Assembly (NCBI GenBank): GCA_922989275.2
Contig: OV277861.1
Span: forward strand, 38,938,623 to 39,002,622
Direction: 5' to 3'
Length of the DNA: 64,000 nt
From: Gari tellinella
Taxonomy: Eukaryota > Mollusca > Bivalvia > Cardiida > Psammobiidae
Shown one piece after another: positions 34,323-45,029 of this stretch. Position 1 is the stretch's first letter. The number at the start of each line of letters is the position of its first letter. Under the pieces are notes generated by a model, which ran no database searches, was not told the DNA's origin, and saw nothing but the letters and a program-made list of their open reading frames with translations. Position numbers and translations under genes: made by a program.

Positions 34323-34864
34323 AAAGGGACTCGCAACCGGATGGTGTACTTGTCAAAATAAAATAAAATACTCAAATAAAAGCAAATTTGTGGCATTATT
34401 TGGCTTCTGACATTAAAAAAATATGATCAGTCCAAAAAAAGTTTCAAGAAACGTCACCGAATCTTAAATTTTTAGATATTTTCCATCGTTTTTCTATACC
34501 GACTAGTAGACGGTATAGTTGTTGTTGTTGCTTGTCTACACGGGCTCAGACATAAACCCGAGCCGAAATACGAAGTTGTATGCACTTTCGATCACTACAC
34601 ATTGAAATACGTTAAATCGATCCGAGATAAACGGATAGTTCCGTGGTCCATTGGTCTAAGCGGTTTCCCCTATTTTGCCTTCTGTCCGCCAATGCCGGGC
34701 CCCGGGTTCGAATCCCACCAGAGACCAGTTTTTTTTTTTATTGAAATACATTTTTTTAAACAGAATTTATTATCCTAAACTAATTCTTTACCATTTATAT
34801 AAGCGTTTGACACATATTTACAAATTACTATTTTTAATGCACCATCTGGTTGCGAGTCGCTTTA
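34323..34864 (+). mobile_element. DNA element with GGGACTCGCAACCGGATGG ends and an internal tRNA-like promoter
   Basis: Inverted ends AAAGGGACTCGCAACCGGAT and ATCTGGTTGCGAGTCGCTTT enclose an interior with TTGTTGTTGTTGCTTGTCTA, a tRNA-like segment (about 34637-34727; TCCGTGGTCCATTGGTCTAA, GGGTTCGAATCCCACC) and an AT-rich right side. Two relatives lie head to head at 57480-58438. Having both terminal inverted repeats and pol III boxes is unusual. Confidence 0.75.
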
Positions 34865-35017
34865 AAACTCAATTACATGTTTTACGAGCTGAACACTAAA
34901 GACACCAAACGATATAAGTGATCACTTTGCACTTTTGATTTTATTAAAAATAATATGCCTATAATAAATGACTATAAAAGAAAAGACCTAACGACAAACC
35001 TTGGTACAATACTGACA

Positions 35018-35350
35018 TACGTAGAACGTCACGACAAAGAGACAGACAGAAACAAATTGCTTTGAGAAGTAAAAGCCAAAACGACTGGACACAATATAAA
35101 CAGTTTAGGAACAAAGTAAAAAATATGAAACAACAAATGAACTATTTCTTAAAAATGGAACATTTTATTTCAGATATTAATGTAAATAATCCTAGACAGT
35201 ATTGGAAAATTGTGGAAATGCTCGTCAAAGAAAATTCGAATTGCAATACTATGATTCCTCCTCTTTTTGATAACAATAGAAAATACTTTTCAAAGACAGA
35301 TTTTGAGAAAGCTGATACATGTAAATAACTATTTTGCGTCAATATCTACC
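35018..35350 (+). pseudogene. LINE-A, segment 1 of 4 (linker upstream of the reverse transcriptase)
   Basis: Frame readings include RRTSRQRDRQKQIALRSKSQ, then NDWTQYKQFRNKVKNMK, NPRQYWKIVEMLVKE, a frame change, and VNNYFASIST just before the junction. This is the region that precedes the RT domain in jockey/CR1-type LINEs ('NDW..YK..RN', 'NPRxYWK', 'NxYFxSIST'). The text stops exactly at 35350, where the 3' tail of LINE-B begins, and resumes with DDSNSALPDFNYK at 40311 onward. The endonuclease part is absent. Confidence 0.8.
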
Positions 35351-35489
35351 AGAACAGAACAGAACAGAACAGAACAGAACTTTATTTTCTCGAATTCTAC
35401 ATAACATAGAATATATGAGGTACAACAAAAGAATATGAGTAATTACTGTCACGTGGTTTTTATATTTAACTAATTTTAACTAATATCTA

Positions 35490-35530
35490 ATAAGGTGATG
35501 GGGGGTGGGGGTGGGGGGGGAGGGGGCTGT
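35490..35530. repeat. G-rich tract
   Basis: Runs of G (GGGGGGTGGGGGTGGGGGGG and more) with four or more G blocks; it could form a G-quadruplex on the plus strand. Confidence 0.6.
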
Positions 35531-35657
35531 GCCCGGTAATTGACTCTTCCAGACATCGGTATTCGTAAGGTGCGAACCAAAGGAGGCTCCCACCTCCCGA
35601 CTACCGATATCTGTTCAGCGTAATGCGTATTAATGTATAGTATTATGCTATCATACA

Positions 35658-35769
35658 CACAGGGACCCGGCACGATTGATTTTTGAGATACATTTTTTTC
35701 AAAAGGTATATATAGATATACCTTTTGACAATTTTTTCTCTCAAAAATCAATCGTGCCAGGTCCCTGTG
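35658..35769. mobile_element. Palindromic hAT-like MITE with 8-bp target duplication
   Basis: 112 bp from CACAGGGACCCGGCACGATT to AATCGTGCCAGGTCCCTGTG, flanked by ATCATACA on both sides (35650-35657 and 35770-35777). An 8-bp duplication is typical of hAT transposition. The interior is an inverted repeat around AAAGGTATATATAGATATACC. Confidence 0.85.
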
Positions 35770-36710
35770 ATCATACAGCGACATTGTCGCCTTTTTACAA
35801 TGTTATAGTTAAATCTAAATATAAATATGGCTTTGCCTTTAAAAAATCATCTTTGAGATAGGCCTATGTTATAGAGTAGAGATATAATGTTGAGAAACTG
35901 TAATTCCTATTTCTATACTTACTTGGAACCAGGGTCGAGCCTGTTCCAGACTGTTTTTGTTAATGTTTTTAGAAATCTAGATAGATCTATATCGTATATG
36001 AAGATTAATTTTAGAAACTCGAAACAAGTCAAATATTATTTTTCCAATACATGAAACGTTTGGATCATAAAACTGCATGGCTCTAAGATCGAGCCTCTTT
36101 CATGGAACCCGATCTTAGTCCAGACAGCTTACATTTACGGATTAAATTGCATTGAAACAGACTATAAGTTACAAACGAATGGAATGCAGCACTAGAGCAT
36201 TGACAGGAATTGACCTTGAATTTGATTGGTTGGGCTAAATTACACACGGACGGACATGGTTTTCTACACGTGACCTAAAGAAAACATAATAGTTGAGCAG
36301 CTGAACAAGTGCATAACATTGGTGGATTATAAAGTGTTTTTGGAGTTAAACCTATTGACAAATGGATTATCACAGAAATATCCTCCTCAGTGGCAATGGC
36401 TGCCAATCCGTGAGTACAGTGAATAATCTTAAATGCTTAAAGTGAAGTTTTCACTTTTAACCTAGATTTCGGCCATGCAGCCATGACACGCCAGACTCAC
36501 CCTATGCACATAGTCCTATTTAAATCCAGGGACATTTCTTTAACATGTTAATGAAACGTCCTTGTTGGATCTTAGGTCAATTTAAATTAATGAGTTGACT
36601 ACTGTCTCATATATGGCTTAATTATTTGTTTAACAATTCAGTTATAGATCTAGTGCATCTAAATGAATATGTCGCTTCGCAGCTGCATGGTTCAATTGAA
36701 ATAATAGAGA

Positions 36711-37700
36711 GTGTATGCACTTGAACATTGCTATTCATTTGCAAAGCGTCATATACATACATGTATGAGAATATGGACAATTAGGTATGATGATAAGTAT
36801 CTAAACAGAGCACCAGATAAGGGGGGCAAACCAATGTTAAAATAATCATATCTGTATCAAACCCTCCTATGAGACCACTCACCAGAATCGGCTCTTTGAG
36901 TCAATTCTGATGAGTAGTAACTTACCGGGTTTGGTGCGTATAGTCATGTAAATAGTAGAGTTTTGCAATGTACTTCCGCTTATCTACTGAGTATGTGTGC
37001 ATAATCTTGATATGCGGATCTACACTGAGATAATTAAGATTTTATGCATTTGAACATTACTATTCATTGACAAAGCATCATATACATACATGTATGAGAA
37101 TATAGACAAGTACAGTATATTAAACATATATAGTAAAGTAAAATAAGGTAAATATCTAAACAGAGCCCCAGATAAAGGGGAGCAAACCAGTGTTAAATTT
37201 TCTTATCTGTATCAAACCCTCCTGTGTGACCACTCACCAGAATCGGCTCTTTGAGTCAATTCTAATGAGTAGTAACTCACCGGGTTTGGTGCATCCCGGC
37301 TCAGAGTATGTGTGCATATTCTTGATATGTGGGTCTACACTGAGATAATTAAGATTTTATGCACTTGAACATTGCTATTCGTTTGCTAAGCGTCATATAC
37401 ATACATCTGTGAGAATATAGACAAGTTTATCAAACAAAGTAATTAAAGTAAAATAAGGTAAATATCTACACAGAGCCTCAGATAAGGGGAGCAAACCAAT
37501 GTTAAATCTTATCTGTATCAAACTCTCCTGTGTGACCACTCACCTGAATCAGCCCTAAGTGGGTCAATTCTAATGAGTAGTAACTCACCGGGTTTGGTGC
37601 GTATTATAAGTCATGTAAATAATGGAATTTTTCAATGTGCTCCCGCTTATCTGTAGCCCTGAGTATGTATGCATATTCTTGATATGCGGATCTACACAAT
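36711..37700. repeat. Three tandem ~320-bp units, each containing a palindromic MITE
   Basis: Units begin near 36711, 37045 and 37360 with TGCACTTGAACATTGCTATT-like sequence. Each contains the MITE-like pair CAGAGC(C)CCAGATAAGGGG and CTCCCGCTTATCTG, and CCGGGTTTGGTGCGTAT. The same inverted pair delimits a single-copy MITE at 44540-44731. Confidence 0.8.
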
Positions 37701-37998
37701 TTACAGCTTGGACCCTGTTAATAATAAATACTTTTTGTCTCTGCACAATATGTACACATGTGTGTAAGCTTAAGTGTATATGGGTACATAAAAAAATAAT
37801 ACTAAGTTAAAGTTTTGGAGACTGGGCTCATGCTTACAAAGCTCCTTAGGACGAGCTCAGGCTCGGCTTAAGAACTTTTTAAGCATGTTGCCTGCACTCT
37901 TATTCAAGTTTGGTCACGTGGTGTAGATAGGAGTCTGCCAATGTCTGTGTTTTTAAGTGAATGAATTCTAACAGGGTCTATGATGTAAATATGGAAAT

Positions 37999-40310
37999 CT
38001 AGCCCCTTTCATTCTTTATACTGCTAAGTAAAATTTTAACAAATATGCTCAATCTAATGAGCTCATCCTTTGAGGAGACATTCATAAGCTGCTGAAATTT
38101 CAATGTGTTTGGTCTTAGATAGAAGTATTCCTTTACATATTTTTTCCTGTCCTCATAGAAATGAGGGCATATTAGAAGATAGTGCATTTCATCACCAATC
38201 TCATCTGAGTTACATAATGTACATTTTCTGTCATAATGATCTATATTATTCCATCTACCTGTCTCAACTGGTAAATAGTGATTCCCTGTTCTAAATTTAA
38301 TTAAACTGATATAATTTGGCTTGTTTAAATTTAGTATAAAATCTTCAAGTTTAATTTGTGATTTGAAAATTGAATAATTTCTTCCTTTACTTGAGTTTTG
38401 TAATGTTGCATGCCAGTTTTGCATGTTTTGATCAATACGTCTTTGTTTACATATTGTTTTTAAGTATTTATTTGCATGCTGGCCTTGGATCATATGTTGA
38501 TTTAACCAAAACTCGGACAAACTCGGACAAACCAGTTTCATTTAATATTGATTTTACTTTATTAATCCATTTAGAATTGAAGTTAGGCATATTGAACATA
38601 TATTTATAGACTTGATAAGATAATTTATTACTGTTTTCACCTATGAGCCTGTTCCAAAAAGAGATCATCTTTGTTTTAATTATGATGTGTAATGGATATC
38701 TACCTGATTCAGCATATAACATGTATAAAGGTGTGCTTTTCCTTAGATGGAAAATTTTCTGATCAGGTCACAGTGAATAGTTTTAGGTCTTCATAACCCC
38801 AAATTTCAGATGAGTATGTAAGGATATGCAAAATAGTGTGATCTATTAATTTAAAAATAAGGTCAACAGGTAAGTGTAAGTTATAGATTCTTCGGTATAA
38901 TAGATGTAATGCTTTTTTAGCTTGATTCACAAGATGTTTGCGTGTTGAAAGAAAGCTTCCAGATTTGTTAAAGTAAGTTTCCAGATATTTATAAGCTGTA
39001 ATAATTTCAACTTCCCTGTTTTCTATTTTAAAAATTAAATTTCTGGTTGTTCTTGAACCAAACACAATAGCTTTGGTTTTTTCTACATTGACATTTAATT
39101 TCCATGTGTTGCAATAGGATGTGAAGTCATCTAAGCACTTTTGTAATTTAACGGGATCATCTGAAATTAATATAGTATCATCTGCGTATAGTAGTGATAT
39201 TATGCTAATTAAGTCACTTGTAGTATTATCTATACTTGGAAGTTGGAGACCGGTGTTGCCTTTTTCTTTTAAAACTCAAGAAGAGGGAAAATAAGATCGG
39301 TGATAAATTTTCGCCTTGTCTTACACCGCAGTTACTTGAGAAGAGCTCTGATTTAACACCGTTTAGGCTAACACAGGACTGAATGTTTGAATACATATTT
39401 TGTATAATTCTAAAGAATTTACCATTGATGTTATTATTTAATAATTTTTTCCAAAGTCCAATTCTCCAGACAGAATCAAAGGCCTTTGAAAAGTCAATGA
39501 ATATACAATAGAGTTTTTTCTTTAAGTGCCTTAGTATTTCAATTATAGAATTAAGTGTGAAAATATGATCACAAGTAGAATAAGATTTCCTAAAACCAGC
39601 CTGATTTTCTAGGAGTATGTTGTTTTCTTCTAAGAAACATGTTATTCTTTTATTTAGTACAGATGTGAATAACTTACTTACACAGCTCAATAACGTTATT
39701 GGGCGATATTTGTTAGCTTCAGTAGGGTCGCCTTTATTGTTATAAATTGGAAATATAACGCCTTCTGACCATGTGTTGGGTATATCCCCGGTATCAAAAA
39801 TGAAATTAAATAGTTCTGTGTATATAGGTAACATTTTGGATTTTGAAAATTTAATATATTCGTTTATTATCAGGTCATTACCTGCTGATTTATTATTTTC
39901 AGCATTTTTATACATCTATCTATTTCAGATTGGGTAATTGGGGAATTAAGGCAATTTGTTTGATCATTTAGGTCCAGATTTTCAAGTATTTCTTCATCAT
40001 TTTGATCATGGGAGTAATCATTACTAGCTTCTTTGAAATGTTGAAATAGAGAGTCTAAGTCTGGTGTTTTGTTTGGCCCTTTTTTTAGTTTCATTTTATT
40101 TAAGTACCTCCAATAGTCTTTTGGTTGTTTCCTTTGTAGTTTTCTTAGTTTGATTTCATTATTTTTATTATATTTTGAAATAAATTTATTCATTGTCTTT
40201 TTATAATTTTTGCAGCAATTTTTCATATAAATCCTGTTTTCTTCGGATGGGTATTTGAAGTATCTTCGTTTAGCCTTATTATAACTTTTTCTTAATTGTT
40301 TACATTTGGG
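37999..40310 (-). pseudogene. LINE-B reverse transcriptase, frameshifted
   Basis: Non-LTR RT landmarks appear in order on the minus strand: NNKSAGNDLIINEYIK, GDIPNTWSEGVIFPIYNNKG, NKYRPITLLS (fingers), CIFIDFSKAFDSVWR (motif A, catalytic Asp), GVRQGENLSPILFSLF (motif B), YADDTILIS (motif C, about 39177-39192) and KTKAIVFGSR (thumb). The C-terminal region has LIKFRTGNHYLPVETGRW and CTLCNSDEIGDEMHYLLICP. Frame breaks fall near 39890, 39240, 38760 and 38540, so it is not functional. The endonuclease domain is missing. The clade was not determined. Confidence 0.9.
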
Positions 40311-40632
40311 ACCATTGATGACTCTAACTCTGCTTTACCCGACTTTAATTACAAATGCTAGACTGGACAGCATCGACATTACAGAACAAGACATTCAGGA
40401 CATACTAATACATTTAAATATACATAAAGCTACTGGACCCGATGATATAAGTCACAGAATGTTAAAAGAAACTGTAAATAGTGTTTCTAAACCTTTGGCA
40501 ATTTTATTTAATAGATCTATTAGAGAGTGTTATTTTCCTAAATGCTGTAAACATGTTAATGTAATGGCCCTTTATAAGAAAGGTGAGAAGAATTATCCAT
40601 GTAATTACCGACCATTTCCTTAATGAGTTGTA
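40311..40632 (+). pseudogene. LINE-A, segment 2 of 4 (RT fingers)
   Basis: DDSNSALPDFNYK and, after a frame change, ARLDSIDITEQDIQDILIHL, KATGPDDISHRMLKE, NRSIRECYFPKC, VMALYKKGEKNYP and CNYRP. One missing base in the P-I-S-L stretch creates a stop at 40621, after which LMSC continues to the junction at 40632. It resumes with IGKVMERVV at 43984. Confidence 0.85.
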
Positions 40633-43600
40633 GTAGACTAGACCGATTTTCAAAAAATCACAAAGGTGAAGGCAAATTGGGGTAATGCTTGGTATCCTAG
40701 TGTTTAAACCTATTTCAAGGGTGCTGAGTCCAAATATATTGGATACTAAGCTGGATTCTGACTTTTAAGGGGCCAAAAAGGGGAAACAAAATGGCCGCCA
40801 CAAATTGTGTCTTTTCCATCCAAGCTGAGTTTGTATTAGTTTAGGAAGGTACATTGCATGTAGCTAAAAAATGATGGCAAGTTGTATAACCTAGTTGTAG
40901 GGTGCTGAATCCAACACAAGTGGATACCATGTTAGATTTTGACATTTTAGGGGCCAAAAGAGGGGAAAACAAAATGGCCGCCATTTTTTTCCCCAATCAA
41001 GCTGAGTTTGTATTAGTTTAGTAAGGTTCATTGCATGTAGCTTAAAAAGAAAGATGACTTGTTTTATGACCTAATTTAAGGGTGCTGAATCCAACACAAG
41101 TAGATACGAAGCTGGATTTTGACTTTAAAGGGGCAAAAAAGGGGACACAAAATGGTCGTCTAATTTTTTTATCCAATCTGAGTTTGTATTAGTCTAGGAA
41201 GGTACATTGCATGTAGCCAAAACAGATGTTATGTTTTAGAACCTTTATTGAAGACTAGAGTGATACTCTAAATAGAGTAGATACTAAACTGGATTTTGAC
41301 TTTTAAGGGGTCAAAAAGGAGAAACAAAATGGCCACCATAATATGTTTTTTCCAACCAATAAATACGAAAGACTCAAGCAGGAAACGTAACACAAACAAT
41401 ACACCCACCTCTCAAACAGAACACACACACACAGTCATACCACAACAAACACACACACACACGCAATAAGTTCAGTTTGTATTAGTTTAGGAGGATGCAT
41501 TGCATGTAGCTTAAAAAGATGGCAAGTTTTATAACCTAATTAAAGGATTCGGAATCCAACACAAGGGGATACCAAGCTGGATTTTGACTTTTAAGGGGCC
41601 AGAAATTGAAAACAAAATGGCCACTATTTTTTCATATTGTTTTACAACATGTTATCAAATAGTGCATCCAAGCGGAGTAAATGTATACTTTTATTTAAAT
41701 AAGTTTAAGAAGATAATTTACAGGTTGCTATAAAGATGGCTTGTGGTTTAATCTAATTGAAAAGTGCTGGTCCAAAAAATGGGATACCAACTGGATTTTG
41801 ACTTTAAAATGGCCAAAACTGGAAAATAAAATGGCCACCAGAACATTTTTTTTATCAATATACAACATCCTATCAAATAGTGAATCCCGGCTGAGTATTT
41901 ATATGTATTCTTGAATTAGTTTAGGAAGATTAGTGTAAGGTACATGTGGCTGAAAAAAGGTGGCAGCTTTTGTCAACTCAAAATGGACAACACTTTGCCT
42001 TGTTTTAGCAAAAAAGTTCAAACATTACTATCAATGATTCAAAATTATGCGTGCACAGTGTCACATTAATTGTTAGGATTTTAGTCAATTTATTAGACGC
42101 ACATTTTATAATGATTATGATATAGTGTCAATACATTTGCAAGAGTATGTGCACCTCAGCGTAGACTAGTGTACCCCTTGGCACAATAACAGCTTACGAT
42201 CTCTAGGCAAGAATTCAGAATCGCCGGTAGCATCATAAGAACTGGCTGCAAACTATCACCAGCAACCAGCCAACTAAAGTCAAACTGATGGTAGTGTTTG
42301 AGTACTATCCACACTATTGTCTGGTAGTGTTAGTGTTTGATGTAGAACCTGCTGGCATCACTGATGGGTGGCAATATCTCATGGGCTACACATTTACTGA
42401 ACAACTTGACACTGGCCATATCACATTAATCGACGTCCATAATACTCCATACAATCGGCGTATGAATGGTTTAGCAGCTGATACAGTAGCCGTATGCAGG
42501 ATACGAGTCAGTATGGAATAAAGATAATACACAATAGTAGCAGGGCCCTATTGTAAAACAAGTGTATCAACCATTTGTTACAGATGTAATTTAAGTATGC
42601 TGTATGTCTGGGCAGAAAATGTGTTCTCTTGATTCAGAAGCCATGAGTTGATCTAGAACTGTAATCTTAATAACAGACTAGAACTGCAAGTACTCATTAA
42701 TAAATCTGGTTCCATATGTGTATGCATGGCTATACGGTTTGTTGAAAGAATGCATACCTTTATGATGCCATTGTGGCAGTCATATGAATGTTTATTGGGA
42801 TTGTTTTTCCTTCAAATTTCTGCTGACTGCTACAAAGTATGGCAAATTGAAAACAAAGAGAATGGTCTCTTTCATTTCAAATCTGAAATATGCAACCCTA
42901 CTATCACTTAACATAGCAAAGGAAAATTGTTCTTTTTTGCAAGTGAACCGAATATACGGCCTATTTGATTTTTTAAATGACTGCCATTGTGAGAAATTCT
43001 ATTCAGTATAATACTACAAATTTCATGATAAAGTTCCCTATAATTTGTTGCTGGACTACTTTCAATTCTATGTCATATTGAGTTGATTTCATAAGGATAT
43101 AGCAAATATTTGGCGGAAAAAAGTATATTTTATGGCGGTCATTTTGTTTCCCCTTTTTGACCCCTTAAAAGTTGAAATCCAGTTTGGTATCTACTTGTGT
43201 TGGATTAGCACTCTTCAATAAGTTATAAAACTAGCCATCATTTTAAACTACATGCTATGTACCTTCCTAAACTAATACAAACTCAGCTTGGTTGGAGTTT
43301 TTATGGTGGCCATTTTGTTTCCCCAGCTTGGTATCTACATGTGTTGGATTCAGCACCCTTCAATTAGGATATAAAACAAGCCAACGTTTTAAGCAACTTG
43401 CAATGTACCTTCCTAAACTAATACAAACTCAGCTTGGTTGGAACAAAAATTATGGTGACCATTTTGTTTCCCATTTTTTGGCCCATAAAAAGTCAAAATC
43501 CAGTTTGGTATCTACTTGTGTTGGATTCAGCACCCTTCAATTAAGTTATAAAACTAGCCATCTTTTTAAGCTACTTGCAATGTACATCCTAAACTAATAC

Positions 43601-43982
43601 AACTCAGCTTGGTTGGGAAAACAATTGGCGGCAATTTTGTTTCCCCCTTTTTGGCCCCTAAAATGTCAAAATCTAGCTTGGTATCCACTTGTGTTGGATT
43701 CAGCACCCTACAACTAGGTTATACAACTTGCCATCTTTTTTAGCTACATGCAATGTACCTTCCTAAACTAATACAAACTCAGCTTGGATGGAAAAGAAAC
43801 GATTTATGGCGGCCATTTTGTTTCCCCTTTTTGGCCCCTTAAAAGTCAGAATCAAGCTTGGTATCCACTGTATTTAGATTCAGCACCCTTGAAATAGGTT
43901 AAAACACTAGGATACCAAGCATTACCCCAATTTGCCTTCACAACATTTTAGGAGCACATTTTCCCAAATTCGGTCTAGTCTA
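40633..43982. mobile_element. Foldback-type element with long arms of ~180-bp subrepeats
   Basis: 3,350 bp inserted in the LINE-A frame with TA on each side. The outermost inverted repeats are TAGACTAGACCGA and TCGGTCTAGTCTA. Inside, the left arm (about 40660-41960) has six or so forward copies of a unit containing GGGTGCTGAATCCAACACAA, GGGGCCAAAAAGGGGAAACA, AAAATGGCCGCCA and TTAGGAAGGTACATTGCATG. The right arm (about 43090-43950) has about five copies in reverse. A (CACA)n stretch interrupts the left arm near 41405-41465. The middle (about 41960-43085) is single copy. This is the layout of FB/Galileo-like foldback elements; no transposase was recognised. Confidence 0.85.
42276..42521 (+). 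CDS. Unknown ORF in the centre of the foldback element
   Basis: An open frame of about 80 residues (VKLMVVFEYYPHYCLVVLVF ... GITDGWQYLMGYTF ... HITLIDVHNTPYNRRMNGL ... TVAVCRIRVSME). It is the only candidate coding stretch in the single-copy middle of the element. No family was recognised; it may be a captured host exon, a transposase relic or chance. Confidence 0.3.
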   Translation, partial: KVKLMVVFEYYPHYCLVVLVFDVEPAGITDGWQYLMGYTFTEQLDTGHITLIDVHNTPYNRRMNGLAADTVAVCRIRVSME

Positions 43983-44329
43983 TATAGGAAAAGTTATGGA
44001 ACGTGTAGTGTTCAAGTATATATACAATCATCTAAATTTAAACAATCTTATTTATAAATATCAATCTGGCTTTCTACCAGGCCATTCAACTGTATATCAA
44101 CTGGTTGATATATATAATCAAATATGTAAGGCTTACGACGATAAAGAATCAACATGTATGGTATTTTGTGATGTAAGTAAAACCTTTGATAGAGTATGGC
44201 ATAAGGGACTTATTTTTAAACTCAAACAATATGGAATATGTGACCATCTCCACAACTGGTTATCGGATTATCTTTAAAACAGACAACAACGGGTCCTTAT
44301 CGCGTCAACTTTCTCTGAATATAAAACAC
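43983..44329 (+). pseudogene. LINE-A, segment 3 of 4 (RT palm, motif A)
   Basis: IGKVMERVVFKYIYNHL, YKYQSGFLPGHSTVYQL, CMVFCDVSKTFDRVWHKGL (motif A, catalytic Asp present) and LHNWLSDYL, then an in-frame TAA and NRQQRVLIASTFSEYKT. The frame ends at AAAACAC (44323-44329), which is repeated at 48779-48785 where segment 4 begins. Confidence 0.9.
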
Positions 44330-44539
44330 TTTTAAAAATCCGCATTGTGATTTTGGGAAACCTGCATAAAACGGTTGTACATGTATGGGAACCCATTTGA
44401 ATTACTTGGGACGTGATTCTTTTACAAAAACCGGCTTTATCTAAGAAATTCGCTTTTTAATATTTTTTTTAAAAATGTTCGTGCTACACGATTTCAAGAG
44501 CCTCCCTTGTGAATAGAAAGAAGGACACCACTGTAAATA

Positions 44540-44731
44540 CAGGGCTCCAGATTAGGGGAGTATTTTGAACACTAAAATCTTTATTTCTGCTTTTAAACCC
44601 AATGGTGTCATACTCATTAGAATTGTCTCGAAAAGACAATTTAATCAGTAGTATCACCATAGCATTCAGTGCTGAAATGAGTGAGAAAATGTTGGATTTG
44701 TTCAGATTACTCCCGCTTATCTGGAGCGCTG
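44540..44731. mobile_element. Small MITE with CAGGGCTCCAGAT ends
   Basis: CAGGGCTCCAGATTAGGGGA and CTCCCGCTTATCTGGAGCGC form the inverted ends over 192 bp. The same ends occur inside each unit at 36711-37700. Confidence 0.7.
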
Positions 44732-44845
44732 AAATTAAGTGGTTAACCCTAATTCTGCAACACAGACGTCTGCCTTGACATTGTCGTCTGCAAAATTTGT
44801 TCAGTTTAGATTTATGCATTGTTTTAATTAAACAAACCTTAAGAC

Positions 44846-44922
44846 GAGTGTCAAACAGTTTGGATCCAGATGAGACGCCACGTTACGCGTTGTCTGTTCT
44901 AGATTCAAACAGTTTGTAAACT
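44846..44922. repeat. Hairpin module, partly decayed
   Basis: AAACAGTTTGGATCCAGATG / GATTCAAACAGTTTG around CCACGTTACGCG. Confidence 0.7.
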
Positions 44923-45029
44923 CCGTAAAGTTGCGTCCAGTAGGCACATGTTTAAAGAATGAGATCCAGTCTTAACGTGTAAATAGTATTCACGGTGGGT
45001 GACCGTGTAAAAAATACGTAGGATATTCA

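Larger units (their letters stand above)
35351..40310 (-). mobile_element. LINE-B, antisense non-LTR retrotransposon inserted in LINE-A
   Basis: Its 3' end on the minus strand is a clean (GTTCT)6 tail (35351-35380 on plus, six AGAAC) preceded by AAATAAA. It is 5' truncated at 40310. ACC occurs on both sides (35348-35350, 40311-40313), a possible short target duplication. About 2.3 kb of coding remains (37999-40310). The long 3' part holds later insertions (35658-35769, 36711-37700). Confidence 0.8.

Noticed and set aside
40306..40320. ATG at the start of the LINE-A segment 2 ORF
   Set aside because: The ATG belongs to the LINE-B junction; homology to LINE-A begins only after it and the true frame comes from segment 1.
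43292..43597. 101-residue ORF
   Set aside because: It is a translation of the foldback element's right-arm tandem units, with the same peptide repeated.
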